Source: Dioctria linearis (Eukaryota > Arthropoda > Insecta > Diptera > Asilidae). From it: a stretch of DNA of 64,000 bases. Shown here in pieces: positions 48,428 to 59,648 of this stretch; positions within the stretch are counted from its first letter, which is position 1; the number at the start of each line of letters is the position of its first letter. Below the pieces are notes generated by a model that was not told the DNA's origin, made no database searches, and was given only the letters and a program-made list of their open reading frames with translations. Position numbers and translations under genes: made by a program. The DNA lies in contig OZ005742.1 of the NCBI GenBank assembly GCA_963930735.1, positions 172,435,257 through 172,499,256 of the forward strand, in the 5' to 3' direction.

Positions 48428-49018
48428 TGAAAAATCTGGAATTGGCCTAAGACCAATTCTTATGATATCTTAGGATGAATGCACGTATGAAATTTCGTAT
48501 GGTCACCCCATTTGAGCAATTTTGATTTTTTGCATTGGTTTCTCGCATATATTTCTAGAACAGCTCGTCGGACAGAAGAAATGATTATAAGCAATTTTAT
48601 TGGATTTTTATTCTAAAGAAGTTTTTGGTACAATAAAAAACTGTAGGACTGATCGTTTTCAAAGTATAGGTAAAAAACCTAAATTTTTATATGGTAATAC
48701 CAAGAACGGGTTGCCCGATTTAGTCCATTTTTGAAATTTTATTCGCTATTACTATGAAAACACAATGTACCAATTTCAGTTTACTATGTCGACATGTTCT
48801 CAGGTAGTGTCCAAATATATCGTGGAAAACGAAATTTTTGTATGGCAACCCCACAAGGAGTTGCCCGATATGTCTCATTTTCGAACTTAATTTTACGGAC
48901 AGACGGACATGCAAAAATCAAAATAACTTTTAATTTTATGCGGGGGTGTCCAATCCATTTTGCTCTACCACATTATTTCTGTGCGTTACAAACGCAACGA
49001 CAAACTTAATATACCCTA
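48428..49018. repeat. Dispersed repeat inserted in integrase, with internal tandem blocks
   Basis: Non-coding. Three related blocks (GAAATTTCGTATGGTCACCCC at 48490, then related TATGG...GTTGCCCGAT...CATTTTTGAA versions near 48685 and 48829). It closes with GACAGACGGACATG and CAACGACAAACTTAATATACCC, a tail resembling many fly interspersed repeats. Family not determined. Confidence 0.5.
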
Positions 49019-50808
49019 TAGAGGCGCGTATCCAGACCTTTAGCATGGGGGGAGGGGGGTCACAACTAAAATGTTCGAGGGGAGAAAAAATCGGAAGTAG
49101 TCGCTTTTAATTTTTATTTATCTTATTTAAGTTAGATATCACAAAACCCAATTTTCGGATTGATTTGGAAAAACCTGTCGATAATGTTATCCACATCAAT
49201 GTCGATCTCAGAGTGGACAGACATTAAGGACTCATATCCAGATTATCTTTCTCGTGCAAAGATTGTAAAAATAGATGTGACGGAACCGATTCTGTCACGG
49301 GTGAAGTAAATGACTGACAGTAAGAGCTTGCACCTTGAATCGCATTCAAAGGAATAGGAGAGTAGAACTGCATGATATGTCACTGACTATATCTTTTGAT
49401 GGGAACTTAACCGATCTTGCTTTCTTCTGAAAAAAGTTATCAATGGTCTTATCAGTCTTCCCGCTTGCCACTTTCACTACTATTTCTGCCTCCATCGCTA
49501 ACTGGTGTAGCAAGTTTATTCTTCTCCTATAACTTAAAATTAAACGTGAAGTTAAATTAAGCAATATTACTTGAATTAATACGAAAGTACAAGCAAAGCA
49601 ACGGCAACTACCGCAGAGGAAAGCGAATGGTTTTTATTGTTATAGTTTTGCCATAATAATTGTAGAATCAATTTTAGCGGCATCAATCCAACTGATCGTT
49701 TTCAGCAACCAATAGTGTATAAAAATTCGAAAGAAAAATGTTTAAGTAATTTTGTAAGAACAAAATTTATGTTTGCCAACGCTCATAAATATCTTTAGCG
49801 ACTCAGATCAGCCAAGGCACCTGAATTAACATAACTCTTTGGAATCATTGTCCGCCACCAATAGTGCATGAAAAATCTAAAGATCTTTCTAAGAAAACTG
49901 AATGCTTGTGCCCCTGTCCGAACCGAAAGAGTGAGCCAACAGAATCAATGCACCAATTCGTTTAGAGCGTTGGCTTAAGAACAATTTGTAAGTGTATTTC
50001 TAAAAAAAACAAACAAAATTTGTTAAGTCAAGGCTTAAATACAATTGCGACGGGCAACGCAAACGACGAAAAAATGCCGCTATCAAACTTCTAAAGGCCC
50101 ACCGTTTTATGCGAATGCCCAAATCTCGACAGGTGACGGTCAGCGGTGAACGAAGTTGCCATCGTCTCCAGCAAAATCAAACGAATGAAACTGTTGTGGC
50201 ATTTATTTCTGTCAAGGTTGTAAGACGCGCGTCAATTTCAAAACAATGAATTTTGATGAAATATTGATGAAGTGCCAAATCATAAAATAATTTATGATAT
50301 ACGAGACAACCAATATAGACGAGTTGACAAAAAAGACATGGTTTGGATCAATATTTCGGGGCGCTTAAATACAAATGGTTAAAATTGTGATATTCTTGGC
50401 ATTTAGTTTGATTTTAATTTAGTTAATTTCTATATTTTAAGTCTTTCCTTTCCACACTTTGGTCCTTTGCAATTCTTTCAAAATAATATAAAATATTTTC
50501 GATAAAAATCTGTTTCAAAACGCTCAAAACTAATAACAAATGAAATCTCAGTATCTTCTTCTTTCACAATCGCCGCTTTTCGACTATTGTGTGCTTTTTC
50601 ATATATTATATGTATGAGTAATCAGCGCAACAAAAATATAAAAGCATCTTCATAACTGGGCTGCTAAGCATTACGTGCCTTTTTCTAAACAATCAAATAC
50701 TAAAATAAATATTCATTCCAAAATTCCACTATTATACTACTCACATCACCGCGAAGGTTAGGTGGTGCGCTTCGCTTGACCCCTGTGACCCCCCTGTATT
50801 CGCGCCTG
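49019..50808 (-). mobile_element. hAT-like DNA transposon relic
   Basis: Ends are imperfect inverted repeats: left TAGAGGCGCGTATCCAG followed by a G-rich GGGGGGTCACA, right (reverse complement) CAGGCGCGAATACAGG followed by GGGGTCACA. hAT elements often have CAGAGGCG-type ends. A minus-strand ORF at 49346-49564 contains KTDKTIDNFFQKKA, resembling the N-terminal signature of hAT/ZMYM-type proteins. No catalytic domain is seen and an 8-bp target duplication is not evident. The remaining sequence is AT-rich and non-coding. Confidence 0.4.
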
Positions 50809-50825
50809 CATAGATTTCATCTAGG

Positions 50826-50940
50826 GGTATAATAACATGGTGTACAGGATTCAGCGTGGTACAAGAGGCAAACGGAAATTCGATCACCTGGTTTGTTTGT
50901 GTAAATATGGCGAGCATGAAGACCGTGGATCAGATTTACG
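50826..50940 (+). pseudogene. Integrase C-terminal fragment
   Basis: Reads VYRIQRGTRGKRKFDHL then LCKYGEHED, the typical end of Gypsy integrases, just before the polypurine tract. It is the displaced end of the 48096-48427 integrase; roughly 40 residues that should lie between are missing. Confidence 0.75.
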
Positions 50941-50950
50941 AAGGGGGCAG
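50938..50950 (+). promoter_or_regulatory. Polypurine tract
   Basis: CGAAGGGGGCAG immediately before the 3' LTR; the plus-strand DNA primer of reverse transcription. Confidence 0.8.
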
Positions 50951-51315
50951 TGTTACGTGCCACAAAGTGACACAAGCGATATCTGTTGGAAATGGAAGCA
51001 ACTTTCGGCTAGTGACTATCTTAGTAAACTATGGGTTCGGAGAACGGAATATTCAGAAAGGTTCTAGGATAATTTTTAGAGTATAAATACGGCGCTATTC
51101 ACATCCAGGAGGCGAGTCTTATTTAAGGCAGTGAAATGAACGAAGTAAGCTATTGCGATAATTAGAAGTACAGTACTAGCGATAACTACGAAGAGTTGAT
51201 TTGATAATTGGTAAATGTTATAAAAGTAAATAGTGAAGTTAAATAAAAGAAAGAACTTGTTTATGATATCTGAAATATTGTGTTTTAAATAACGAACTAA
51301 GGCCAGCTCGTAACA
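50951..51315 (+). repeat. 3' LTR (365 bp)
   Basis: Begins TGTTACGTGCCACAAAG, ends CAGCTCGTAACA, and is followed by the ATAT target duplication. Partner of 45701-46068. Confidence 0.95.
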
Positions 51316-52335
51316 ATATTATAAATTGGAAAAAAAAATCGTAGAAATTGGAAAAAATCATAAAAATATCAAAAAATCGTAATAATAGCCAAACAATTGT
51401 TAAAATATAAAAAGAAATTGGAAAAAAATTAAAAAAAAAACGTAGCAATTGGAAAAACATGAAATATGAAACAGATCGCAAAAAATTGCAAATGAATCGT
51501 AAAACTTGCACAAGAACAATAAAAATTGTAACAGATCGCAAAAATTGGAAATAAATCCTAAAATTTGAAAAAAAATTGTGACAATTGCAAAATAATTGTA
51601 AAAAACTTACACACACACACATACAATTTTTATGCAATTCTTGAAAGAAAAAGAATTGTTAAAATTGCTAAACAAAACATAAAAAGTGCAGCACATCGCA
51701 CACTTTGCAGAATAATCGAAACATCTGCCAAAAAACACTCGACCACACGCACACACAATTTTCGTGCAATTATGACGATTATTATGCAGTTTTTAATAAG
51801 ATGGTATTATTTAAACAAATCATTATAATTGCAAAACACCATAAAAATTGAACCAAATCGTTAAATTTCAAAAACAAATCGTCAAAACAATGCAGAAAAC
51901 ACACCCGACCAAACACACACTTTTTGTGCAATTCTCTTCCGATTTTTTACAATTTTCATAATTTATTTTTCGAACGTTTTGCAAACTTTACGATTTTTTT
52001 TTCTATTTTTACGATTTTTTTTCGACCTTTTGCATCTTAACAATTTTTTTACTATCTTAATGTTTTTTTTGCAATCCTTACGATTTGTTTGCATTTCTTA
52101 CGATGTTTATTTCGAACCTTTTGCAATCTTTACGATTTTTTTTTCAATGGTTACGATTTATTATGCAATTTTTACAATTTTTCTTCCGATCCTTTTGCAA
52201 TCTTAACGATTTTTTTTGCAGTCCTTTGGATTTATTTTTCGATCTTTTTACAATCTTAACGATTTTTTTGCATTGTTATGATTGATTTTGCGAACCCTTT
52301 TACAATCTTAACTATTTTTTTTACAATCTTATCAA

Positions 52336-52790
52336 TCTTGACATTTCTAGCAAGTTGAAATGGCTTGCCGGGAGACCTAGAAAATCCTTCTCCACCTCAA
52401 AACCCTGCCTGTGAGCCGGTACGTGAAGAACGGAGAGCTATTGGTGGTACGTGAATAAACAGAATCCAACAGTCAGTACGTGTACAACGGAAAAGCTATC
52501 CTGTCACCAGTACGTGAACAACGGAGGACTAGTGGTGGTACGTGAGCAACGGAAACACTAGTTAGTACGAGTACAACGGAAGTCTCTCCTGTCACACACT
52601 CAAATTAGATTTAGGAAACCTAGACAAAAAATTTACTAATATACTCAACCCAACTATTGCCATTTGGACCCCTCACTCCACTGAAGCTACCCAGAGTCAA
52701 ATTTCGACATTTTGCTACCGACCGAACTATTGGCGCCCGAGCAATCCCGACCGACCGAGCAAACGGCGTCACAAGATACGTTCGTATAAA
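52336..52790. repeat. Non-homologous spacer with a ~28-bp minisatellite
   Basis: Between foldback arms. Six imperfect copies of GGTACGTGAACAACGGA-type units, 27-34 bp apart, span 52418-52595. The following 52640-52780 is GC-richer with GACCGACCGA repeats and TGGCGCCCGA at 52731, which resembles the start of a primer site, though no LTR is evident. Confidence 0.6.
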
Positions 52791-52920
52791 TACATTACGG
52801 GCAATGTTTTAGTTTTTTTTTTAGAAAAAATGAACAAAAAAATCGTAAAAAGTGAAAAAAAAATTGTAAAACGTGACAAAAAATCGAAAAAAATGCAACT
52901 GCAATTTAAACCCTCCACGT

Positions 52921-52932
52921 GGGGGGGGGGGG
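52921..52932. repeat. Poly-G run followed by TA repeat
   Basis: Twelve G in a row after CCTCCACGT, then AGGTATATGTATATATATATA. Simple sequence that may form a quadruplex. Confidence 0.9.
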
Positions 52933-53909
52933 AGGTATATGTATATATATATAAAAGCATTGTGGCAATTTTTTTTTGTTTGCAAGACATCGTACTAATT
53001 ACGAAAAATTAGACAAAATCATAATAATTGTAAAAATCGTAACAATTGCAAATAAATCGTAATATTAATTGCGAAAATCTTCTAGTTGGCTAATATTACA
53101 CAGTGGCTTTTGTCTACGAAAGGTATATGGGTGTATTATATCCGATCATTCAGATAAATTTAATTTGTTTTTATAATCGTACTTATTGGGTAATGTAGGT
53201 GGGTGGATTTTTGCACGTTTTTGGGAATAACGGAAGGGGGGTATAGATATATACTGCAATATAAATTCATTGGAGGAAATGTGGGTGGCAAAGAAGTTGT
53301 TGTGGAAGACAATCTCCATAAAGGCAGGTACATATCTATTTATAATTATACTGTGGTGGAAATACATTAGTATGAGCAATCTTATTTTTTGTTATTTTAA
53401 AAAAATCGTAACAATTGAAAAACAAATGGAAAAAAGCGTAAAAATTGTAAGAAAATCGTAAAAATTGCAAAAGCAAACATTAAAAGTGTAGCACATCGAC
53501 ACGTTGCAGAATAATCGTAAAACTGCACAAAACCCACTCGAACAAACACACACACACGCAATTTTTTGGAATTACTACGATTTTTTGCAATTTTTCCAAA
53601 CAATCGTAGCATTTAAAAAAAACTCGTACAAATTGCAAAAAAAAAACCATCAAAATTGAACCCATCGCAAAAATTGGAAGAAAAATCGTAAAATTGCAAA
53701 AAACACACTCGACCACACACATACACACAATTTTGTGCAATAATTACGATTGTTTTGCAATTTTTAATAAAATCATAGCATTTAAAAAAAAATCATTAAA
53801 ATTGCAAAAAAAATCGAAAAAACATGCAGAAACATACTTTTTGTGCACTTCTTACGATTTTTGCAATTTTTATGATTTATTTTTCGAACTCCTTTAATCT
53901 TTACAAGTT

Positions 53910-54477
53910 TATTTATAGAGCGACAAATTCCTTTATTGGCCGCTTTTCTTACTTTGGTACAAAACCAATGCAATTATAAGTATTGTGTGCCCAAGTACAA
54001 AACAAGTGCACGGTTGGAGATGTGTGTCCAAGTACAAAACAAGTACACAATGTTAAATGTGAAGTACTTAAGGGCAAACTATGCTCTGAACGTAGACGAT
54101 AAGTGAAACCAAAACGACCTTTTTCATTCGAAAATTATAACTGCCTTTATTCTAAGTAGAACCTCAAATTTATAATAAAAATATGACTAACATGCAAATC
54201 AATATCTGTGCAAATTAATTCTTGCTCACTTGTTGCATTAATATTAAGGCAAAAATGCAATTCAGCATAAAGTGCGCTGAACTCTTTTCAAGCGTCGCTT
54301 TCTCGAGCAATGCATGTAATATGATTCTCAAGAATTGCGGTCATGAACTTGAGTTCTTTACACTTTACCTGTGACAATTTTGATGATAATTGATTTTCTT
54401 TGGATATTAATTTAATTTTATGATTCTATACATATAAGTAATTTGATTGCTTGCAAATCTATTCTTCGGCATTAACA
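53910..54477 (-). repeat. 3' LTR of the BEL/Pao element (568 bp)
   Basis: Plus strand begins TATTTATAGAGCGAC (the other LTR begins TGTTTATAGAGCGAC, so the terminal G has changed to A) and ends TCGGCATTAACA. Confidence 0.93.
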
Positions 54478-54490
54478 TCCTCCCCCGCGT
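54478..54490 (-). promoter_or_regulatory. Polypurine tract of the BEL/Pao element
   Basis: On the minus strand ACGCGGGGGAGGA directly precedes the 3' LTR. Confidence 0.75.
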
Positions 54491-54500
54491 TGAACGGTGT

Positions 54501-56210
54501 TCAACTGGCTTCATCTTCAACACTGATCACAAATTGTGAGGTCTGCAATATCCGTGGCATCGGGACTGGTATGCTTGAGTTAGATTTTGCACCCCTTTTC
54601 CATTTGGTGTAGATTAGAAGGGCTGTTCGACTAATCCTACTGCAAGAGAAGAGTATCGTGAATTGGTGGATGTCATTTGAATGTATCTGGTTTCGTAATA
54701 TCTCTTCATTCCTGATTTCTTGGAGACTTCTCTGTAACTCTTGGAATTTCTTCGCATGGTCGATAGCTTGCGATTTGAGGTGATGTATCAGTGGAAAGTG
54801 TTCCGGCTTCACAAAGTCCGTGAGGTTATCTGTTGGTGTGAATGATACTCTCGTGGACTGTGGATAAACATTATGAGCTCGTACTGTTAGGAATTCTTGT
54901 TTTATTTCGCAATCTCTTTGCATTTTCAAAATCCCGACTCCTTCTACTGATTTCTGAACCATAGTAGTTCCACAAACGACATTTATAGTGGTGGGTTTTC
55001 TTACGGAGTATATCCACTGATTGGGATTATATAGTTGAATCCACTTGGGTAATTTCTCTGCATTTGTGATCTCGCAACTTTCTGCAAGAGGTGAGCGAGT
55101 TATAAGATTGAACTCACACGTGCTGATGTTTGCTCCTCTTCGATAAAGTGGATGTCTTTGCTTACAGATGTGGTCAGTTTCATCTATGGTCATACATGTT
55201 CTGAATTCTTGCTCGTTGAGTGGATAATATTGGTCTCTGGGAAGATTTATAACTAAGAACTCAGCTGATGGTCTAATGGCCATAAATGTATTGTTGACCA
55301 GTACTGGGACCGGAATGATGTGGAATAATTCGAAATCCTCGAAGGCAAATAGCGGTAATCTTATTCGAAAAATTACATATTTGGTTGTTGCGCGACCCTC
55401 CACTTTCATTAGATTATAGAGGTGCAAGATGTTATTTTGTTTGGAGGGTATGCGGAGGTTGGATGGCAAGTGATACTTGATTATCATCAACTCTTTATTT
55501 AATTGACTTGGAGTTAGTAGTTGTGGGTTGAATTTTCCATGATGGGTGTCTATCAGAACCTCTAAGATTGACTCTTGTGTGCGTTGATAGTTTAGTGATA
55601 TTAATGTTGCTTCAATTGCTAATGTTGAAAATAGTTGTGCCAAATTCTGTTATTGCAAGACGTCAGTGCAGTTGTTGATTTCAACCACTATTTCCTTGAA
55701 TTGCTTGTTAACTTCTCTACGATGATTGTAAAATGCCTCCTCGTCATGTTTTAATACATTTATAGTGGAGTCTACTATGGTGGTTTGATTTTTGATCAAC
55801 TCAAGCAGATGAGCTTCATTTCCCTTTTCTGCATAGTCGGAATCGAAAACACCGAATAATGCACTAGCAACATTTCCCACGATATTTAGTGGAGCTCGTT
55901 TCCCTCGCTTCAATTGGTTTGTAGGGAGTAAAAGCTCGTTGCCATTAGAGAGTTGTACCTTGAGTCGCATCAATTGTTTCAGTAAACTATTACACCGAGA
56001 CTTGTCAGTCAGTAAATTACATATCTTCTCTAGTTGGTAAATGCTCCTATTAATAGCTGTAAATTCCTTCCGATAAGTTTCTAAGTCGTAATAAACAACT
56101 AGGTTCCATTCGTTGGAGGTGAGATGAACAGACCCTAGGCTCTCAAAGTGTATGCCAGGTTGTGAATCAAAGGGAGTGAGTTCGATCAAAGGCGTTCCGA
56201 TCACTGGCAT
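54501..56210 (-). pseudogene. env: Baculovirus F-like envelope protein, one in-frame stop
   Basis: About 570 codons in one frame broken by a single TAA at 55650-55652. Residues 1-50 contain the family signature GIHFESLG and WNLVVYYDLE. A furin-type site RGKR at residues 102-105 is followed by a hydrophobic, Gly/Ala-rich stretch (about 106-125) with the look of a fusion peptide, then a heptad-like helix and conserved Cys residues in the second part. A weak hydrophobic stretch near the C-terminus (about 54600-54650) may be the eroded membrane anchor. The start overlaps the integrase end by 44 bases. Proteins of this family mediate membrane fusion in baculoviruses and in some insect LTR elements. 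Inactive as it stands. Confidence 0.8.
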
Positions 56211-57810
56211 GATTAAGCATGGAAGAAGCAGAACGTGAGGAGATCCTTGTCCGTTTAGGTTTTGGCTCGGATTCAGTAGTCTCCTGGTCCTCAGTTATGT
56301 TGTTTCTGTGCGTAATCGAGCTCCCCTCGTCGATGTTCATGGGTAGCGGAGCTAATTTATGAACCGGTCTTCTGAAAATGCCTGAGACCGTTTTAACGTC
56401 AGCAACACGTACTAAACCATCGTCGCCCTTTATTGCATTTGTTATTCTTCCAAGTTGCCATTTTAAAGGAGGTAAATTGTCTTCCTTGATTAAAACCATC
56501 ATCCCTGGGTGAGCATTCCTTCCCTGTTGTTTCCACTTGTGCCTATGTTGCAGCTCGCTTAAATATTCGTTTGACCAGCGACGCCAAAACTCTTGTCTAA
56601 TGTGAGCTACCAGTTTCTACCGCTTTATAAGGCTGATGGGTTGAGGACTTGACTGGGGGTCGACAATTACTGTAAGTGGCTCACCAATTAGGAAATGGCC
56701 TGGAGTTAGAGCCGCAAGATTATTTGGATCTGATGATAATGGCGTAGTTGGCCTTGAGTTTAAGATTGCTTCAATTTCGGCTGTGACTGTTGATAGTTCT
56801 TCATATGTCATGGAGGCAGACGCTACGGATTTTTTTAACAAGGATTTGGCTGACTTCACTGCTGCCTCCCACAATCCACCAAAATGAGGGGCACGTGGAG
56901 ATATGAACTTGAAGTTAATTCCCTTTGATTGGCATAATTCGATGATCTTCCTTTGACCTCTTTCGTTGTATATCGCATCCTGCACTTCCTTCAATTGGTT
57001 GTTTGTACCAACCAAATTTGTTGCGTTATCACAGCTTAAATCTTGACAGTGTCCGCGTCTAGCAATAAATCGTTTGAGGGAACCAAGGAAACTTTCAGTA
57101 GAGAGGTCGCTGACTATTTCGAGATGTAGTGCCTTGGTTGCAAAACAGCAGAATACTGCTATGTATGACTTTTGAGGATGTTTTCCTCTTATTTTATAAT
57201 GCGTATAAATTGGTCCGCAAAAGTCAACCCCTGAGTTTATGAAGGGTCTTGCAGGTTGTACTCTTGTTGGTGGCAGATTTCCCATGAACTGGGTCATCAG
57301 CTTTGGCTTGGCCTTGATGCAGCGAGTACACTGTTGCACTATTGATCTGGCAATTGTCTTTCCCTTTATGGGCCAAAACCTTTGCCTTGTTGTTGCGAGC
57401 AGCGGCTGAGGTCCAATGTGGAGATTGCTGAGATGAATGTCTGTCATCAGGAGCTTCGTTAATTGATGCTCATATGGTAGAAGTGCAGGTTGTTTTGCTT
57501 CATACGATATATATGCGTTTTCTAATCTACCGCCAACTCTAATGATATCTCTTTCATCAAGAAAGGGTGCAAGACTACTTAAAGAGCTAGTGACATCAAC
57601 ACGCTTAGTTATCTGCAACTGATGTAAGTCTCTCTTCAAGCCATCTTGCTGGATTTGGGATAAAATTAACAATAAGGCTTCATTTAATTCTTCAGTAGTC
57701 AAAATACTAGCCTTAGTCCCTTCACGCCGTTTCATTAATCGTGTAAATTTCACAACGTATGCGACTATTCTCTGTAACTGTTTAAATGAGTTGTTGTGCT
57801 TTATGTCCAT
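56167..57810 (-). pseudogene. BEL/Pao integrase with C-terminal domain
   Basis: One frame with a single TAG at 56617-56619. The main piece has the zinc-binding region (HIGPQPLLATTRQRFWP, then QQCTRCIK) and all three catalytic acids of the DDE core: Asp in SGVDFCGP, Asp in LSCDNATNLVG, Glu in HFGGLWEAAVK. It continues through the helical region (ILNSRPTTPLSSDP; LTPGHFLIGEPL). The 56167-56502 piece is the BEL-type C-terminal domain (MMVLIKEDNLPPLKWQLGRI; FRRPVHKLAPL). Shares frame with the upstream RNase H across another TAG at 57880-57882. Confidence 0.9.
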
Positions 57811-57879
57811 AATCCATGACAGTTGTAGTGCAGACGTAGTTAGAGCTACTTTAGGTTTCCTTTTATCTAAATCTGTAGG

Positions 57880-58509
57880 CTATTTGCACCAGCTTTCAGG
57901 CCAGATTGTTTCCGTGCCATGTAGAAACATAGGACCGTAAAACCAGAGGTTACACTGAGCTAATCTGTCTGCAGGAATTCCTCTCGAAACTATGTCTGCT
58001 GGATTTGCCTTAGAAGGGACATGGCGCCACTGATCTGCATTCGATAACCGTTGAACAGTCGCAACACGGTTGGCAACGAAAGTGTGATATGATGATGATT
58101 CTGAATTGATCCAGGCCAGCACGATTTCAGAATCTGTCCAAAAATAACATCTTATGTTGGGTTGCCTTAAATTTGAAGATACACGTTGCACTAACTGTGC
58201 TGATAGCCTTGCGGCGCAGAGCTCTAAGCGAGGAAGAGTTGTTGTCTTATTTGGGGCAACCTTTGACTTTGCGCACAGCAGTCTCACAGTTATGGTATCA
58301 TCTTGATGTATTGCTCTGATATATATTGCTGCTCCGTAAGCTGCTTCCGAGGCATCTTGGACCCAGTCAGCAAGTTCATTGTAAAGTTCCTGTGTGTAGT
58401 CTAGTGGCGGATTGCTTGTAGTCTCCCAAATAATCTCGCCATTTGTAGTTATATCGATCCATGACCTCTGAATTAATTGTATTTTAAGGTTGCAATAGAT
58501 TTTCGACAT
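57880..58509 (-). pseudogene. BEL/Pao RNase H
   Basis: 209 codons with the four acidic residues of RNase H: Asp in QDASEAAYGAAIY, Glu in LPRLELCAARL, Asp in YFWTDSEIVLAWI and Asp in KANPADIVSRG. It should follow protease and RT, but its N-terminal 15-20 residues run straight into the gag fragment, whose frame differs by a shift. The reading continues into integrase after one TAG. Confidence 0.88.
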
Positions 58510-59006
58510 TTCGCCATCTTTGTTGCAATTTCTTGGAGATGCCTTGTTAAACTGCTCATCATTCGCTCTTGTTTTCTAACTAGTTTGATTGCTTCATCAG
58601 GATTATTATCTGGTAAGTCATCGTACACCTTAAATTCGGGTTTGTTTGACTGCTGGGTGGTTACGGGAGTTTCTTCACTAATTGCTGCTGATGAGCCTGG
58701 ATCCTTTCTGATGTCTTCTGAAACAGTCGCTAGTCCTTCCTTTAGCATCTGTTTAAAGGCCCCATATACCAGTGTTAGATTCTGGTAATACTTTTTTGTG
58801 AAGTATTCATTATCTTTGTTGATCTCAGAGGAAGATAATTTCTCATGATTTAGTTGAAATTCCTCCCACTGAACTTGCAGTTTGTTTAAGCGTTTGTTGT
58901 AGTACGCCGGTTCGGTTTTCCGAATCTCCGAATCTTTCTTAAGATTTCTATAGCCGTTTTGAATGGCTTCTCCTATCTCTGCCTGCTTGCTTAGAAGTGC
59001 CTCCAT
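58473..59006 (-). pseudogene. BEL/Pao Gag N-terminal fragment
   Basis: 177 codons from ATG, starting 54 bases inside the primer site, highly charged and helical (probably coiled coil), as expected of the N-terminus of BEL/Pao Gag. It is cut at about 58490, where sequence switches to RNase H; the remainder of Gag, the zinc knuckles, protease and RT are absent. No single motif proves the Gag identity; it rests on position and composition. Confidence 0.7.
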
Positions 59007-59059
59007 GCTTGAAAAAAATGATTGATTGAATGTTGGTATGATACTCTTCTGCGTGAGAG

Positions 59060-59077
59060 ATCACGTCGGGGTCACCA
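59060..59077 (-). promoter_or_regulatory. Primer binding site, tRNA-Trp type
   Basis: Minus strand TGGTGACCCCGACGTGAT, three bases inside the 5' LTR, complementary over 18 bases to the 3' end of tRNA-Trp as I recall it. Confidence 0.82.
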
Positions 59078-59080
59078 AAA

Positions 59081-59648
59081 TGTTTATAGAGCGACAAATT
59101 CCTTTATTAGCCGCTTTTCTTACTTTGGTACAGAACCAATGCAATTATAAGTAGTGTGTGCCCAAGTACAAAACAAGTGCACGGTTGGAGATGTGTGTCC
59201 AAGTACAAAACAAGTACACAATGTTAAATGTGAAGTGCTTAAGGGCAAACTATGCTCTGAACGTAGACGATAAACGAAACCAAAACGACCTTTTTCATTC
59301 GAAAATTATAACTGCCTTTATTCTAAGTAGAATCTCAAATTTATAATAAAAATATGATTAACATGCAAATCAATATCTGTGCAAATTAATTCTTGCTCAC
59401 TTGTTACATTAATATTAAGGCAAAAATGCAATTCAGCATAAAGTGCGCTGAACTCTTTTCAAGCGTCGCTTTCTCGAGCAATACATGTAATATGATTCTC
59501 AAGAATTGCGGTCATGAACTTGAGTTCTTTACACTTTACCTGTGACAATTTTGATGATAATTGATTTTCTTTTGATTTTAATTTAATTTTATGATTCTAT
59601 ACATATAAGTAATTTGATTGCTTGCAAATCAATTCTTCGGCATTAACA
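59081..59648 (-). repeat. 5' LTR of the BEL/Pao element (568 bp)
   Basis: Plus strand TGTTTATAGAGCG to CGGCATTAACA; same length as its partner with roughly 14 substitutions and no indel seen. Confidence 0.95.

Larger units (their letters stand above)
45697..51319 (+). mobile_element. Gypsy-type LTR element with ATAT target duplication, pol largely lost
   Basis: LTRs at 45701-46068 and 50951-51315, starting TGTTACG and ending CGTAACA, lie between direct ATAT copies (45697-45700, 51316-51319). Removing the element restores the foldback A-arm exactly as seen uninterrupted near 44150 and 62470. Internal order: primer site, gag with SAP-like motif and zinc knuckles, Lys/Asp-rich segment, integrase pieces split by inserted repeats, polypurine tract. 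No protease, RT or RNase H remains, so the copy is not autonomous. Confidence 0.93.
53910..59648 (-). mobile_element. BEL/Pao LTR retrotransposon with envelope gene, protease and RT deleted
   Basis: Two 568-bp LTRs (53910-54477 and 59081-59648) flank a minus-strand gag fragment, RNase H, integrase and envelope, with a tRNA-Trp-type primer site and a polypurine tract. Comparison of the LTRs by eye gives about 14 differences, near 2.5 percent. It interrupts a foldback T-arm. Flanks AAGTT (53905-53909) and AATTT (59649-59653) are a possible 5-bp target duplication with one mismatch. BEL/Pao assignment rests on the RNase H and integrase style and the envelope. Confidence 0.93.

Noticed and set aside
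52731..52748. TGGCGCCCGAGCAATCCC resembling a primer site
   Set aside because: No LTR end or coding sequence adjoins it; the match beyond TGGCGCCCGA is poor.
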